Positions 1-8,430 of a stretch of 64,000 nt of DNA are shown one piece after another. Made by a program: the position numbers and the translations under genes. Within the stretch, counting starts at the first letter, position 1. Each line of letters starts with the position of its first letter. Under the pieces are notes generated by a model. It ran no database searches. It had not been told where the DNA came from and saw only the letters and a program-made list of their open reading frames with translations. This stretch comes from Streptomyces sp. M92 (GTDB lineage: Bacteria; Actinomycetota; Actinomycetes; Streptomycetales; Streptomycetaceae). The stretch covers positions 2,666,001-2,730,000 of the forward strand of contig NZ_CP101137.1 in assembly GCF_028473745.1 (NCBI RefSeq). The letters are read 5' to 3'.

Positions 1-25
1 GTGGGTGATATGCCCGATACATTTT

Positions 26-50
26 CGTGACCTTCGGTGAGAGGGTCACG
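26..50. other. Inverted repeat upstream of pcrA
   Basis: CGTGACC (26-32) and GGTCACG (44-50) form a perfect 7-bp inverted repeat with an 11-nt centre. It could be the terminator of a gene lying before the window, or a protein-binding site about 70 bp upstream of the pcrA promoter. No U-tract equivalent is visible, and nothing else in the first 120 bases is recognisable as a gene. Confidence 0.35.
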
Positions 51-121
51 CATGGTGTGCCGTTCGGTCGCGGCGCGTGTCCGGTGCGGGGATCGCGGCC
101 ATTCTCCGGGGCGGGGACCGG

Positions 122-144
122 TTGTCGGTGGGGCGCCCTAGACT
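122..144 (+). promoter_or_regulatory. RecA-independent DNA-damage promoter of pcrA (PafBC-type motif)
   Basis: TTGTCGGTG (122-130), an 8-nt spacer (131-138) and TAGACT (139-144) match exactly the RecA-NDp consensus TTGTCRGTG-N8-TANNNT. That motif is known from mycobacterial and Streptomyces recA-type promoters and is bound through PafBC in mycobacteria. The -10 element ends 9 nt before the ATG at 154, so the transcript must have almost no leader. That the helicase gene is damage-inducible is an inference from the motif. Confidence 0.75.
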
Positions 145-153
145 CGGAGAGCG

Positions 154-2649
154 ATGAGCAGCCTCTTTGACGACAGCTTCCTGGCGAGCCTCCAGACCCC
201 CCGCGGTCACGAGGAAGAACCTCCGCCGCCGCCCGAGGACGATCACGGACCGGAGCCGGTCCCGCACGATCTGTTCGGCGGGAAGTTCGACGTGCCTCCG
301 GACCGGGACCAGTACTACCGGGACGGCGCCCCCCGCCCCGCCCTGGACCCGGCCGCGCTCCTGGAGGGGCTGAACGAGAACCAGCGCGCCGCCGTCGTCC
401 ACTCCGGCTCCCCGCTGCTCATCGTGGCCGGTGCCGGCTCCGGCAAGACGCGCGTGCTCACCCACCGCATCGCCCACCTGCTCGCCGAGCGCGGCGTCCA
501 CCCCGGCCAGATCCTCGCGATCACCTTCACCAACAAGGCCGCGGGTGAGATGAAGGAGCGTGTCGAGCAGCTCGTCGGCCCGCGGGCGAACGCGATGTGG
601 GTGATGACCTTCCACAGCGCCTGTGTCCGCATCCTGCGCCGCGAGTCGAAGCGGCTCGGCTTCACGTCGTCCTTCTCGATCTACGACGCCGCCGACTCCA
701 AGCGCCTGATGGCCCTGGTCTGCCGCGACCTCGACCTGGACCCCAAGCGCTTCCCGCCCAAGTCCTTCAGCGCCAAGATCAGCAACCTGAAGAACGAGCT
801 GATCGACGAGGAGGATTTCGCCGCCCAGGCGGCCGACGGTTTCGAGAAGACGCTCGCCCAGGCCTACGCCATGTACCAGTCGCGGCTGCGCGAGGCCAAC
901 GCCCTCGACTTCGACGACCTGATCATGACGACGGTCAACCTGCTGCGCGCCTTCCCGGACGTCGCCGAGCACTACCGCCGCCGCTTCCGGCACGTCCTGG
1001 TCGACGAGTACCAGGACACCAACCACGCCCAGTACGCCCTGGTGCGCGAGCTGGTCGGCACCCCCGCCGAACACCCCGTCGACGTGCCGCCCGAGGCCGA
1101 GGTCCCGCCCGCCGAGCTGTGCGTGGTGGGCGACGCCGACCAGTCGATCTATGCCTTCCGCGGCGCCACCATCCGCAACATCCTCCAGTTCGAGGAGGAC
1201 TACCCGGACGCGACCACGATCCTCCTGGAGCAGAACTACCGCTCTACCCAGACCATCCTCAGCGCCGCCAACGCGGTCATCGAGCGCAATGAGTCCCGAC
1301 GCCCGAAGAACCTGTGGACCAACCAGGGCGCCGGCTCGCGGATCACCGGGTACGTCGCCGACACCGAGCACGACGAGGCCCAGTTCGTCGCCGACGAGAT
1401 AGACCGCCTCACGGACGCGGGTGAGGCCAAGGCCGGAGACGTCGCCGTCTTCTACCGCACCAACGCGCAGTCCCGCGTCTTCGAAGAGGTCTTCATCCGC
1501 GTCGGCCTGCCCTACAAGGTCGTCGGCGGTGTCCGCTTCTACGAGCGCAAGGAGGTCCGGGATGTCCTGGCCTACCTGCGGGTGCTGGCCAACCCCGAGG
1601 ACTCGGTGCCGCTGCGCCGCATCCTCAACGTTCCCAAGCGCGGCATCGGCGACCGCGCCGAGGCGATGATCGACGCCCTCGCCCAGCGCGAGAAGATCAG
1701 CTTCGCGCAGGCACTCAGGCGCGTCGACGAGGCGTACGGCATGGCCGCGCGCTCCGCCAACGCCGTCAAGCGGTTCAACACCCTCATGGAGGACCTCCTC
1801 ACCGTCGTCGAGTCCGGCGCCGGACCGGCGACCGTGCTGGAGGCGATCCTCGAGCGCACCGGCTACCTCGCCGAGCTGCAGGCCTCCACCGACCCGCAGG
1901 ACGAGACCCGCATCGAGAACCTCCAGGAACTCGCGGCCGTCGCTCTGGAGTTCGAGCAGGAGCAGGGTGAGGGTGAGGGCGAGGAGACCGGGACCCTGGC
2001 GGACTTCCTGGAGAAGGTCGCCCTCGTCGCCGACTCCGACCAGATCCCCGACGAGGAGGACGGCGACGGCGTCGTCACCCTCATGACCCTGCACACCGCG
2101 AAGGGCCTGGAGTTCCCGGTCGTCTTCCTCACCGGCATGGAGGACGGCGTCTTCCCGCACATGCGCGCCCTCGGCCAGACCAAGGAGCTGGAGGAGGAGC
2201 GCCGCCTGGCGTACGTCGGCATCACCCGTGCCCGTGAGCGGCTGTACCTGACCCGGTCCACACTGCGCAGCGCCTGGGGCCAGCCGTCGTACAACCCGCC
2301 CTCGCGCTTCCTGGAGGAGATTCCCACGCCCCACCTGGAGTGGAAGCGGACCGGGGCGAACGGGCCCGCGCCCGCCGCGCCGGTCTCCGCGGTGGCCGCC
2401 TCGCTGTCGTCGTCCCGCTCCCGCTCCTCGGCGTCGGGCGCCTCCGGCTTCGCCACCCGCCGGTCCGCCGCGGCCGACCAGCCGGCGGTGTCGCTGGCCG
2501 TGGGCGACCGGGTCACGCACGACCAGTTCGGGCTGGGCACGGTGGTCGGGATCAAGGGCACGGGGAGCAACGCCGAGGCGACGATCGACTTCGGGGACAC
2601 CAAGCCGAAGCGGCTGCTGCTGCGGTACGCGCCGGTGGAGAAGCTCTGA
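154..2649 (+). CDS. pcrA: ATP-dependent DNA helicase PcrA/UvrD (superfamily 1A)
   Basis: This is an 831-residue 3'-5' DNA helicase that acts in nucleotide-excision and replication-associated repair. After an acidic, Pro-rich N-terminal extension (about residues 1-65), Q-motif residues LNENQRAAV precede Walker A (AGAGSGKT, residues 92-99). Motif II reads VDEYQDTN, followed by GDADQSIYAFRGA and the late motifs TLHTAKGLEF and EEERRLAYVGITRAR. The C-terminus has a Ser/Ala-rich linker and a Tudor-like domain (GDRVTHDQFGLGTVVGI), as in other PcrA proteins that contact RNA polymerase. Length fits the family with a longer N-terminus. The ATG at 154 has GGAG at 146-149 and sits just behind a damage-type promoter (122-144). 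It is convergent with the M23 peptidase gene. Confidence 0.96.
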   Translation: MSSLFDDSFLASLQTPRGHEEEPPPPPEDDHGPEPVPHDLFGGKFDVPPDRDQYYRDGAPRPALDPAALLEGLNENQRAAVVHSGSPLLIVAGAGSGKTRVLTHRIAHLLAERGVHPGQILAITFTNKAAGEMKERVEQLVGPRANAMWVMTFHSACVRILRRESKRLGFTSSFSIYDAADSKRLMALVCRDLDLDPKRFPPKSFSAKISNLKNELIDEEDFAAQAADGFEKTLAQAYAMYQSRLREANALDFDDLIMTTVNLLRAFPDVAEHYRRRFRHVLVDEYQDTNHAQYALVRELVGTPAEHPVDVPPEAEVPPAELCVVGDADQSIYAFRGATIRNILQFEEDYPDATTILLEQNYRSTQTILSAANAVIERNESRRPKNLWTNQGAGSRITGYVADTEHDEAQFVADEIDRLTDAGEAKAGDVAVFYRTNAQSRVFEEVFIRVGLPYKVVGGVRFYERKEVRDVLAYLRVLANPEDSVPLRRILNVPKRGIGDRAEAMIDALAQREKISFAQALRRVDEAYGMAARSANAVKRFNTLMEDLLTVVESGAGPATVLEAILERTGYLAELQASTDPQDETRIENLQELAAVALEFEQEQGEGEGEETGTLADFLEKVALVADSDQIPDEEDGDGVVTLMTLHTAKGLEFPVVFLTGMEDGVFPHMRALGQTKELEEERRLAYVGITRARERLYLTRSTLRSAWGQPSYNPPSRFLEEIPTPHLEWKRTGANGPAPAAPVSAVAASLSSSRSRSSASGASGFATRRSAAADQPAVSLAVGDRVTHDQFGLGTVVGIKGTGSNAEATIDFGDTKPKRLLLRYAPVEKL

Positions 2650-2692
2650 GGTGTCGCGTCCGGGTCAGGGGGGCCGGGCCGTAGGGCTCGGA

Positions 2693-2707
2693 CCCCGCTC
2701 GGCGGGG
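2693..2707. terminator. Hairpin between convergent pcrA and M23 peptidase genes
   Basis: CCCCGC (2693-2698) and GCGGGG (2702-2707) form a short, very GC-rich stem with a 3-nt loop in the 77-bp space between two convergent stop codons. It is a plausible bidirectional terminator. The stem is short and there is no U-tract, which is usual for Streptomyces. Confidence 0.4.
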
Positions 2708-2726
2708 CTGCTGAGACGTTACTCCG

Positions 2727-4352
2727 CTACGTCGGGTTGAGGCCGTGGCTGCGCAGCCAGGAGAGCGGGTCGATGGCCGAACCGCCCGAGGGGCGCACCT
2801 CGAAGTGCAGGTGCGGGCCGGTCGAGTTGCCCGAGTTTCCGGAGAACGCGATGGCGTCGCCGGCCTTCACCGTCGTACCGGAGGGCACCTGGTAGCTGGA
2901 GAGGTGGCAGTACCAGGTCTCCGTGCCGTCCTTCGCGGTCACGATCATCATGTTGCCGTACGCGGAGTTGTACTGCGTGCGGACGGTGCCGTCGGTCGCG
3001 GCCATCACCGTCGTGCCGTACGCCACGGGGAAGTCGATGCCGCTGTGCACGGACATCCAGTTGATGCCGGCCTGGCCGTAGTACGCGCTGAGACCGTGTT
3101 GTGCGACGGGGAGTGCGAACTTCGGGCGCAGCCGCTCCTTGCGGGCCGCCTCCTCCGCCGCCCGCCTCTTCTCGGCGGCCTGCTGGGCCTTGAGGTCGAT
3201 GCGTTCCTGGGTACGGCTGGCCCGGTCGGCGAAGTCGTCGGCTCCGGCGGCGAGACTGGTGAGCTGGGTGTCCAGTTTGTTGTTGGCGGCCGACGGCTTG
3301 ACCGGGGCCGCCTTGTCCTCACCCGCGTCCGAGTCCGCCGCGGACGCCGCGGCCTCCGTGCCGTCGTCGCCGCTCAGACCGCCGACGGAGGCTGCCGCGA
3401 TGCCCGCGACGCTCACCACGCAGGCCGACGGTACGGCGATGGTCATCAGCGCCGAGCGCTTGGCGGGCTGGCGGCGGCGGGAACGGGCGCCGCTGCGGGA
3501 GCCGGCGCGTGGCGCCGGGATGTGGGCGGCCGGGGCCACGACCTCCTCCTGCTCCTCCAGGAGGGCGGTCACGGTGGGGAGTTCGCCGGTGGCGGCCAAC
3601 TCGTCGTCGCGTGCGCCGGGGTCCGAGCCGGGCGTGCCGGTTGAGCCGGATTCCTGGGAGACCGGTGCGGCGGCGGGAGTGGCGTTCTCCGGTGCCTCGG
3701 GCGTTTCCGGGGCGGTGCCGGCCGGGTTCCACTGCGTGGCGTCGTAGGCGCCGGTGTCGAACGTGTCGGCGTTGAAGGTGCCGGCGTTGAAGTTGCCGGT
3801 TGTGAACGAGCCGGTCTCGAAGGTCTGTGTGCCCCAGTCCCACTGCTGGGTCCGGTCGGCGGGGTTGCCGGTCTGGTCCGGCTGGTCCCAACCGCCCGTG
3901 TCCCACTGTCCGGTGGCCTCGGCGCCCGCAGCCTGCGGCTGTACGGGAGCGGGCTGCTGGTACTCGGCCGCCCAGGCGGTCGTGTCGTAGGCGCCGGTGT
4001 CGTAGGCGGCGTGGCGCTGGTCCGTGTAGGCGTCGTAGCCGGGCGTCTGCCCGCTGCCGGTGGACCACTGGGTGGCGTCGTACGAACCGGTGGTGTCGTA
4101 GGTGCCGGTGCCGGTGCCGGTGCCGGTGCCGGTGCCGGTGCCCTGGTCGGGGAGGCTGCCGAAGAGGGGATCCGCGTCGAAGGCCGCCGTGGTGGTCGCG
4201 CCGGTGGAAAAACCGGTGGTGCCGTAGCCGCCGTACGTGGTGAGGTCGCCGTACTGGGCCTCCCCTGTGCCGTACGACGCGTACTGCGCCGGATCGGCGT
4301 CGGAAGCCGAGGCCGGGGTGGTCATGGTCCCCGACGGGTGACGGTCGTTCAC
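2727..4352 (-). CDS. M23 family metallopeptidase, membrane-anchored
   Basis: This is a predicted cell-wall endopeptidase of 541 residues. About the first 290 residues are low-complexity Gly/Thr/Tyr/Asp-rich repeats, including (GT)n encoded by a GGTGCC hexamer array. A basic stretch and one membrane segment (ALMTIAVPSACVVSVAGIAA) follow. The outer part has a short coiled coil rich in Ala, Lys, Arg and Glu, and ends in a complete LytM/M23 domain with zinc and catalytic motifs HSGIDF, YCHLS and HLHFEV. Hydrolysis of peptidoglycan cross-bridges is inferred from the family. I chose the GTG at 4352, residue 27 of the open frame, because GAGAAG lies just upstream; ATG at 4325 is an alternative. The unusually long cytoplasmic-side repeat region is species-variable in such proteins. 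Confidence 0.9.
   Translation of the reverse strand: MNDRHPSGTMTTPASASDADPAQYASYGTGEAQYGDLTTYGGYGTTGFSTGATTTAAFDADPLFGSLPDQGTGTGTGTGTGTGTYDTTGSYDATQWSTGSGQTPGYDAYTDQRHAAYDTGAYDTTAWAAEYQQPAPVQPQAAGAEATGQWDTGGWDQPDQTGNPADRTQQWDWGTQTFETGSFTTGNFNAGTFNADTFDTGAYDATQWNPAGTAPETPEAPENATPAAAPVSQESGSTGTPGSDPGARDDELAATGELPTVTALLEEQEEVVAPAAHIPAPRAGSRSGARSRRRQPAKRSALMTIAVPSACVVSVAGIAAASVGGLSGDDGTEAAASAADSDAGEDKAAPVKPSAANNKLDTQLTSLAAGADDFADRASRTQERIDLKAQQAAEKRRAAEEAARKERLRPKFALPVAQHGLSAYYGQAGINWMSVHSGIDFPVAYGTTVMAATDGTVRTQYNSAYGNMMIVTAKDGTETWYCHLSSYQVPSGTTVKAGDAIAFSGNSGNSTGPHLHFEVRPSGGSAIDPLSWLRSHGLNPT
4101..4142. repeat. GGTGCC hexamer tandem array (7 copies)
   Basis: Seven perfect copies of GGTGCC lie inside the M23 peptidase gene and encode an alternating Gly-Thr stretch. 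The array length is divisible by three, so copy-number changes would lengthen or shorten the protein without a frameshift. Confidence 0.9.
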
Positions 4353-4582
4353 CAACTTCTCTTTCGCCTCGACAACAGGGGCTGCCAGAGCAGTGCGGCG
4401 ACTGTACCCGGCGGTATACGGGCACGACAATCTTCGTCAGGTTTCGCGCGCGCAGGAAACGGGCAATCGGCCGTGTTTTGGGGGACGGCGGGCGCGAGCT
4501 TGGCTTTGTGTTCGAGTCTTGTTCGGATCCGATCGGGTGGTGGACGCGCGGTTTCGGGGTCCTCTGCCGGCTGAGGCGGCTT

Positions 4583-5539
4583 TCAGGCGACCGTCAGGCC
4601 GCCGGTGCTCTTGCCCTTACCCGTGCCCGCCTGGGGTGCGGCGGTGTCGAGCGCCTCACGGATGCCGGTGGCCACGGCGGGGTGCACAGGCAGGGCCAGG
4701 TGTCCGATGCCGCTCACCCGTACGTTCTGCACGGAAAGATCGGGGTGGTCCAGGCAGGCCGTCTCGAGCGGGTCCATCACGCGGTCCAGATCGCTCCAGA
4801 AGCTCACGAACCGCGTACGGCAACCGGGCGACGGCCGGGTCAGCTCCTCGATCACCGCGGAACCAGGGCGCATCTGGCGCACGATCGGGTGCGCGTTCGC
4901 CAGGGGAACCACCCGGGTGCCGGCGTGCGGGGTGCCGAGCGTGACGAGCGTCCTGACGCGGAGGTCTCCACCGAGGCGCTGCACGTAGTACCGCGCGATC
5001 AGCCCGCCGAGGCTGTGCCCGACGACGTCGACCCGCTCGCTGCCCGACCGCTCGCAGATCTCGTCGATGTGCCGTCCGAGCAATTCGGCCGCGGTGCGGA
5101 TGTCGCAGGTCAGGGGTGAGTAATTGAGCGATTCGATCTGATGCCTGCCGTGCTGGGCCAGGCTGCGGCGCAGCAGGAGGAAAACCGACCGGTTGTCGAT
5201 GAAACCGTGCAGGAGGACGACCGGGGGGCTGGTGGGGGCGGGGAGCCGAGGGGCGGGGGGTGAGGTTTCGGGGTCGTGGGAGTCCGTCGGCGGGAGGGCG
5301 CAGGCCGAGCGGCGCTCCTGGACGATCCCCGAGGGGTAGAGCAGAAGATGCCCGGCGAGGATCGCGACTTCCAGGGCGCTGGCCTTCAGGAGGGTCATGG
5401 AGAGCCCGGTCAGCCGACCCGGGAGACCCGTGAGACTCGTCAGCCCTGGCAGTCTCGGCAGGCCGGAGAGCCCCGGCAGGCCGGGCAGGAGACGCTGGCA
5501 GAGCGGGAGAAGGGGCAGTGCTGCCGTGGTGACCTTCAT
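4583..5539 (-). CDS. Lipase/triacylglycerol hydrolase-like alpha/beta hydrolase
   Basis: This 318-residue alpha/beta hydrolase has an N-terminal region rich in Leu, Pro and Gly (about residues 8-70) that probably includes a membrane-associated or export segment (ALEVAILAGHLLLYP). The oxyanion-type strand VVLLHGF lies near residue 108. The nucleophile elbow is GHSLGG with Ser176. A catalytic Asp is probably in FWSDLDRVMDP, and the His is in VSGIGHLALP. The pattern matches secreted Streptomyces lipases/esterases of the EstA/LipA type; the substrate cannot be told from sequence. The start at 5539 is fixed by a perfect AGGAGG (5547-5552) 7 nt upstream; longer starts lack a ribosome-binding site. 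The gene stands alone, facing away from icmB. Confidence 0.85.
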   Translation of the reverse strand: MKVTTAALPLLPLCQRLLPGLPGLSGLPRLPGLTSLTGLPGRLTGLSMTLLKASALEVAILAGHLLLYPSGIVQERRSACALPPTDSHDPETSPPAPRLPAPTSPPVVLLHGFIDNRSVFLLLRRSLAQHGRHQIESLNYSPLTCDIRTAAELLGRHIDEICERSGSERVDVVGHSLGGLIARYYVQRLGGDLRVRTLVTLGTPHAGTRVVPLANAHPIVRQMRPGSAVIEELTRPSPGCRTRFVSFWSDLDRVMDPLETACLDHPDLSVQNVRVSGIGHLALPVHPAVATGIREALDTAAPQAGTGKGKSTGGLTVA

Positions 5540-5560
5540 GGGCCGACCTCCTGTCGGCAC

Positions 5561-5971
5561 GCGCAGGGACGCCTCTGTCCCCCGTGTGCCCTCGTGGAGA
5601 GTCGTGACACCAGTGATCGGTGATGTTTGCGAGGTATGCCTGAATGGGTGTGTCGAAGTGACACCCGGTGCTCGGATGCTCTGTGAGCCCTGTGGTGTCG
5701 GTGATACGGCGACGAGGCCGGCTGCTGCCCGGTCCTGCCCTCGCTGCGGCTCTCCGTACGCGTGATGCCGCCGCGCCCTGTGAACGGTGCGCGGCGAACA
5801 TGTCCCACCGTGTGATTTCCCCCTCTGTATCCACCGCGAAACTGCCGGTTGCGGGATGCTGGCGATAACGTTCGTTCACTTCCCCGGACGACGTGGTGCG
5901 GGGTGTCCGCGCCGACGAGATGTGCGGTACTTGTCGGTACGGATGGATGTAGTCGCTTCATGGAGGCAGTG
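5561..5971. other. Divergent intergenic region between lipase and icmB genes
   Basis: This 410-bp region has noticeably lower G+C than its surroundings and should hold promoters for both genes. Only one possible coding stretch is seen in it, a short Cys-rich frame at 5604-5765 listed separately. A TTGTCG at 5933-5938 followed by TAGTCG could belong to an icmB promoter, but its spacing is poor. No riboswitch or tRNA was recognised. Confidence 0.4.
5604..5765 (+). CDS. Possible small zinc-ribbon protein (uncertain)
   Basis: This short frame of 53 codons has GTG starts at 5604 or 5613 and no strong ribosome-binding site. It encodes two CxxC knuckles (CEVC and, at the end, CPRC), another CEPC, and a further Cys. 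Seven cysteines in about 50 residues with CxxC spacing is what zinc-ribbon proteins look like. Against it, the third-position G/C content is clearly lower than in neighbouring genes and the start is weak. The same bases lie in the promoter region of two divergent genes. I cannot name a family and regard it as a candidate only. Confidence 0.25.
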   Translation: MTPVIGDVCEVCLNGCVEVTPGARMLCEPCGVGDTATRPAAARSCPRCGSPYA

Positions 5972-6388
<417 letters not shown>

Positions 6389-6444
6389 CCGGGCGGTCCG
6401 GCGGTGCGGCCGACGGGTGGCCCGACCGTGTGGCCCGATCGTGT

Positions 6445-6529
6445 GGTGCGGTCCGCGTGGTGTGGTGGTGCGTGGTGCGGTCCGCGTGGTGCGGTCCGCG
6501 TGGTGCGGTCCGCGTGGTGCGGGTCGCGC
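6445..6529. repeat. 14-bp direct tandem repeats downstream of icmB
   Basis: Three perfect contiguous copies of GGTGCGGTCCGCGT lie at 6474-6487, 6488-6501 and 6502-6515. A degenerate fourth copy is at 6516-6529, and an isolated perfect copy lies upstream at 6445-6458. The array sits in the 289-bp space between convergent icmB and the DUF5691 gene, and no gene is seen there. There are no unique spacers, so it is a minisatellite and not a CRISPR array. Confidence 0.9.
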
Positions 6530-6677
6530 AATGGTGCCGATGCCGTCCGCTGGAGCGCGCCCGGTTCGGTCGCCGGGTGCCAGGGCCGTGTGATCGCCTG
6601 GTCGACGGGGCGCGCGGTGGCCCGATCGGCTTTCGGCGTCGCACGTTTTCACCACCCGCACCGCCGCTACTCCGCCG

Positions 6678-8384
6678 CTACTCCCCTTCCAGCTCCTCGG
6701 TCATCGCCGCACGAAACCGCAGTGTCGTCACGAGTCGTTGGAACGCCTCCGCCCAGTACCCGCCGGCTCCCGGCGACGCGTCCTCCGGTTCGTCGGGTAT
6801 CGCCAGCAGGCCGTCGAGGCGGCCCGCCTCCGCGGGGTCGAGGCAGCGTTCGGCCAGACCCATGACACCGCTGAAGCTCCAGGGGTAGCTGCCCGCGTCC
6901 CGGGCGATGTTGAGCGCGTCGACCACCGCACGTCCGAGCGGCGGGGACCACGGCACCGCGCACATCCCGAGCAGCTGGAAGGCCTCCGACAGGCCGTGTG
7001 TCGCGATGAACCCGGCGACCCACTCGGCTCGTTCGCCGGCCTGCAGCGTGCCGAGGAGTTTGGCCCGCTCGGCCAGTGACACCGCACCCGGACCCCCGGC
7101 CTCGGGCGCCGTGGGCGCGCCCAGCAACGCCCTCGCCCACGCCCCGTTCCGCTGCCGTACCGCGGCCCGGCACCACGCCGCCTGCAGATCACCCTGCCAG
7201 TCGTCCGCCACCGGCAGGGCGACGATCTCCTCGGGGGTACGTCCGCCGAGCCGGGCCGGCCATGTCCCGAGCGGCGCCGCTTCCACCAACTGACCGAACC
7301 ACCAGGACCGTTCCCCCCGTCCCGAAGGCGGCTTGGGAATGACGCCGTCCCGTTCCATGGCCGCGTCGCACTCGTACGGAGCCTCGACGGCGATCGCCGG
7401 TGGGTCCAGGGAACGGTCGAGGGACACGCACGTCGCCGCGCGCGCCGCCATGCGCGCGGCGAGCGCCGACTCGGGCAGCGCCGACAGCAGCTCCGCCGCA
7501 GTCGCCCGCACATTGCGGCTGCGGTCGGCCAGCGCCTGCTCGAGGAACGGCTCGTCCGCTGCCTCCAGCCCCGTCCGCAGCGAGTCGAGGAACATCAGCC
7601 GGTCCTCGGCCCGCTCCGTCGTCCACGTCGAGGCCAGCAGCGCTCGGGCCGCCACGGGATCGCGGGCGCGCAGGGACGCCAGCAGGGTCACCCGCTCGGC
7701 GAAAAGACCCTCCTCCCACAGCCGCCGGGTCCGCTCCATGGACTCCGGGCCGGGCAGCGCGGTGCCGCCCCCCGGCGTCGCCCGCAGCGCGAACCGCCAG
7801 TCCGGATTCAGCCGGGCCAGCCACAGGGCGCGGGACCCCGCGAACGCCAGTGCCGCCGGACGCAGATCCGTGCGTCCCCGTGCCGCGTCCAGCAGCGCCG
7901 GGACCGACTGGGGCGGTGCAGCGAAACCCCGGGCGTTCGCCGCCGCCAGCCACTGGGGGAGCAGCTCCATCAGGTCGGGCGCGGTGCCTCGACGGCCGCC
8001 GCCCGCCGTGCCCGGCCGGTCGGTGAGCAGCATCGTGAGCCGCTGGGCCGCGGCGGCCGGCAGGGGCGGGCGAGGGTCCTGCGGAGCCGGTTCCGGCCGC
8101 CCGGCCGCGGGGACCGGGCACAGTCCGGCACGCCTTCGGACGGTTTCGGCGGCGGCCGCGTCCAGCAGCTCCGCCGGCGCACGCACCCCGGACGCGCAGC
8201 CGCGGGGGGTACGCCGGTTCGTACCGAGCAGCGCCGCGGTGACCAGGTCCTCCCAGAGGCTGGGTGCTGGTGCTGGTGCTGGTGCTGGTGCTGGTGCTTG
8301 GGCGGGGCTCATGGCGGTTGTGGGCGCGGAGGCGGGTGCTTGCACGGGCGTGTCCGCGTCCGCGCTCGCGGGCGTCCTGTTCAT
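6678..8384 (-). CDS. DUF5691 family protein, partner of SWIM/MoxR block
   Basis: This 568-residue cytoplasmic protein has no membrane segment. The N-terminus is low-complexity, with an (Ala-Pro)n stretch encoded by a hexamer repeat. The rest is Leu/Ala/Trp/Arg-rich helical sequence with repeat-like segments (for example ALADRSRNVRATAAELLSALPESALAARM) that resemble HEAT-type helices. I recognise it as the DUF5691 family, which occurs next to SWIM zinc-finger, MoxR ATPase and VWA genes in actinomycetes; its activity is unknown. The start at 8384 has GGAAGGGAA upstream. It lies 46 bp behind the SWIM gene and is probably co-transcribed from the damage-type promoter at 9797-9819. A scaffold or adaptor role is my inference. 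Confidence 0.75.
   Translation of the reverse strand: MNRTPASADADTPVQAPASAPTTAMSPAQAPAPAPAPAPAPSLWEDLVTAALLGTNRRTPRGCASGVRAPAELLDAAAAETVRRRAGLCPVPAAGRPEPAPQDPRPPLPAAAAQRLTMLLTDRPGTAGGGRRGTAPDLMELLPQWLAAANARGFAAPPQSVPALLDAARGRTDLRPAALAFAGSRALWLARLNPDWRFALRATPGGGTALPGPESMERTRRLWEEGLFAERVTLLASLRARDPVAARALLASTWTTERAEDRLMFLDSLRTGLEAADEPFLEQALADRSRNVRATAAELLSALPESALAARMAARAATCVSLDRSLDPPAIAVEAPYECDAAMERDGVIPKPPSGRGERSWWFGQLVEAAPLGTWPARLGGRTPEEIVALPVADDWQGDLQAAWCRAAVRQRNGAWARALLGAPTAPEAGGPGAVSLAERAKLLGTLQAGERAEWVAGFIATHGLSEAFQLLGMCAVPWSPPLGRAVVDALNIARDAGSYPWSFSGVMGLAERCLDPAEAGRLDGLLAIPDEPEDASPGAGGYWAEAFQRLVTTLRFRAAMTEELEGE
8263..8298. repeat. GGTGCT hexamer tandem array (6 copies)
   Basis: Six contiguous copies of GGTGCT lie in the 5' part of the DUF5691 gene. 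Read on the minus strand they encode alternating Ala-Pro, a probable flexible or extended linker. Confidence 0.9.
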
Positions 8385-8430
8385 GCGGTTCCCTTCCGGT
8401 TCCGTGGTGAGTCGGGACAGCGGGGGTGGG

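Noticed and set aside
46..2520. 824-codon antisense frame over pcrA
   Set aside because: pcrA has all helicase motifs on the plus strand; the antisense product has no recognisable features.
4353..4582. c-di-AMP (ydaO) riboswitch upstream of the M23 peptidase gene
   Set aside because: Such riboswitches often precede Streptomyces wall-hydrolase genes, so I looked for the conserved core; it was not found in this leader.
5933..5956. Third RecA-NDp promoter before icmB
   Set aside because: TTGTCGGTA differs at the last base, and no TANNNT occurs at the required 8-nt spacing.
6445..6529. CRISPR array
   Set aside because: The 14-bp repeats are contiguous, without unique spacers, and no cas gene is present.
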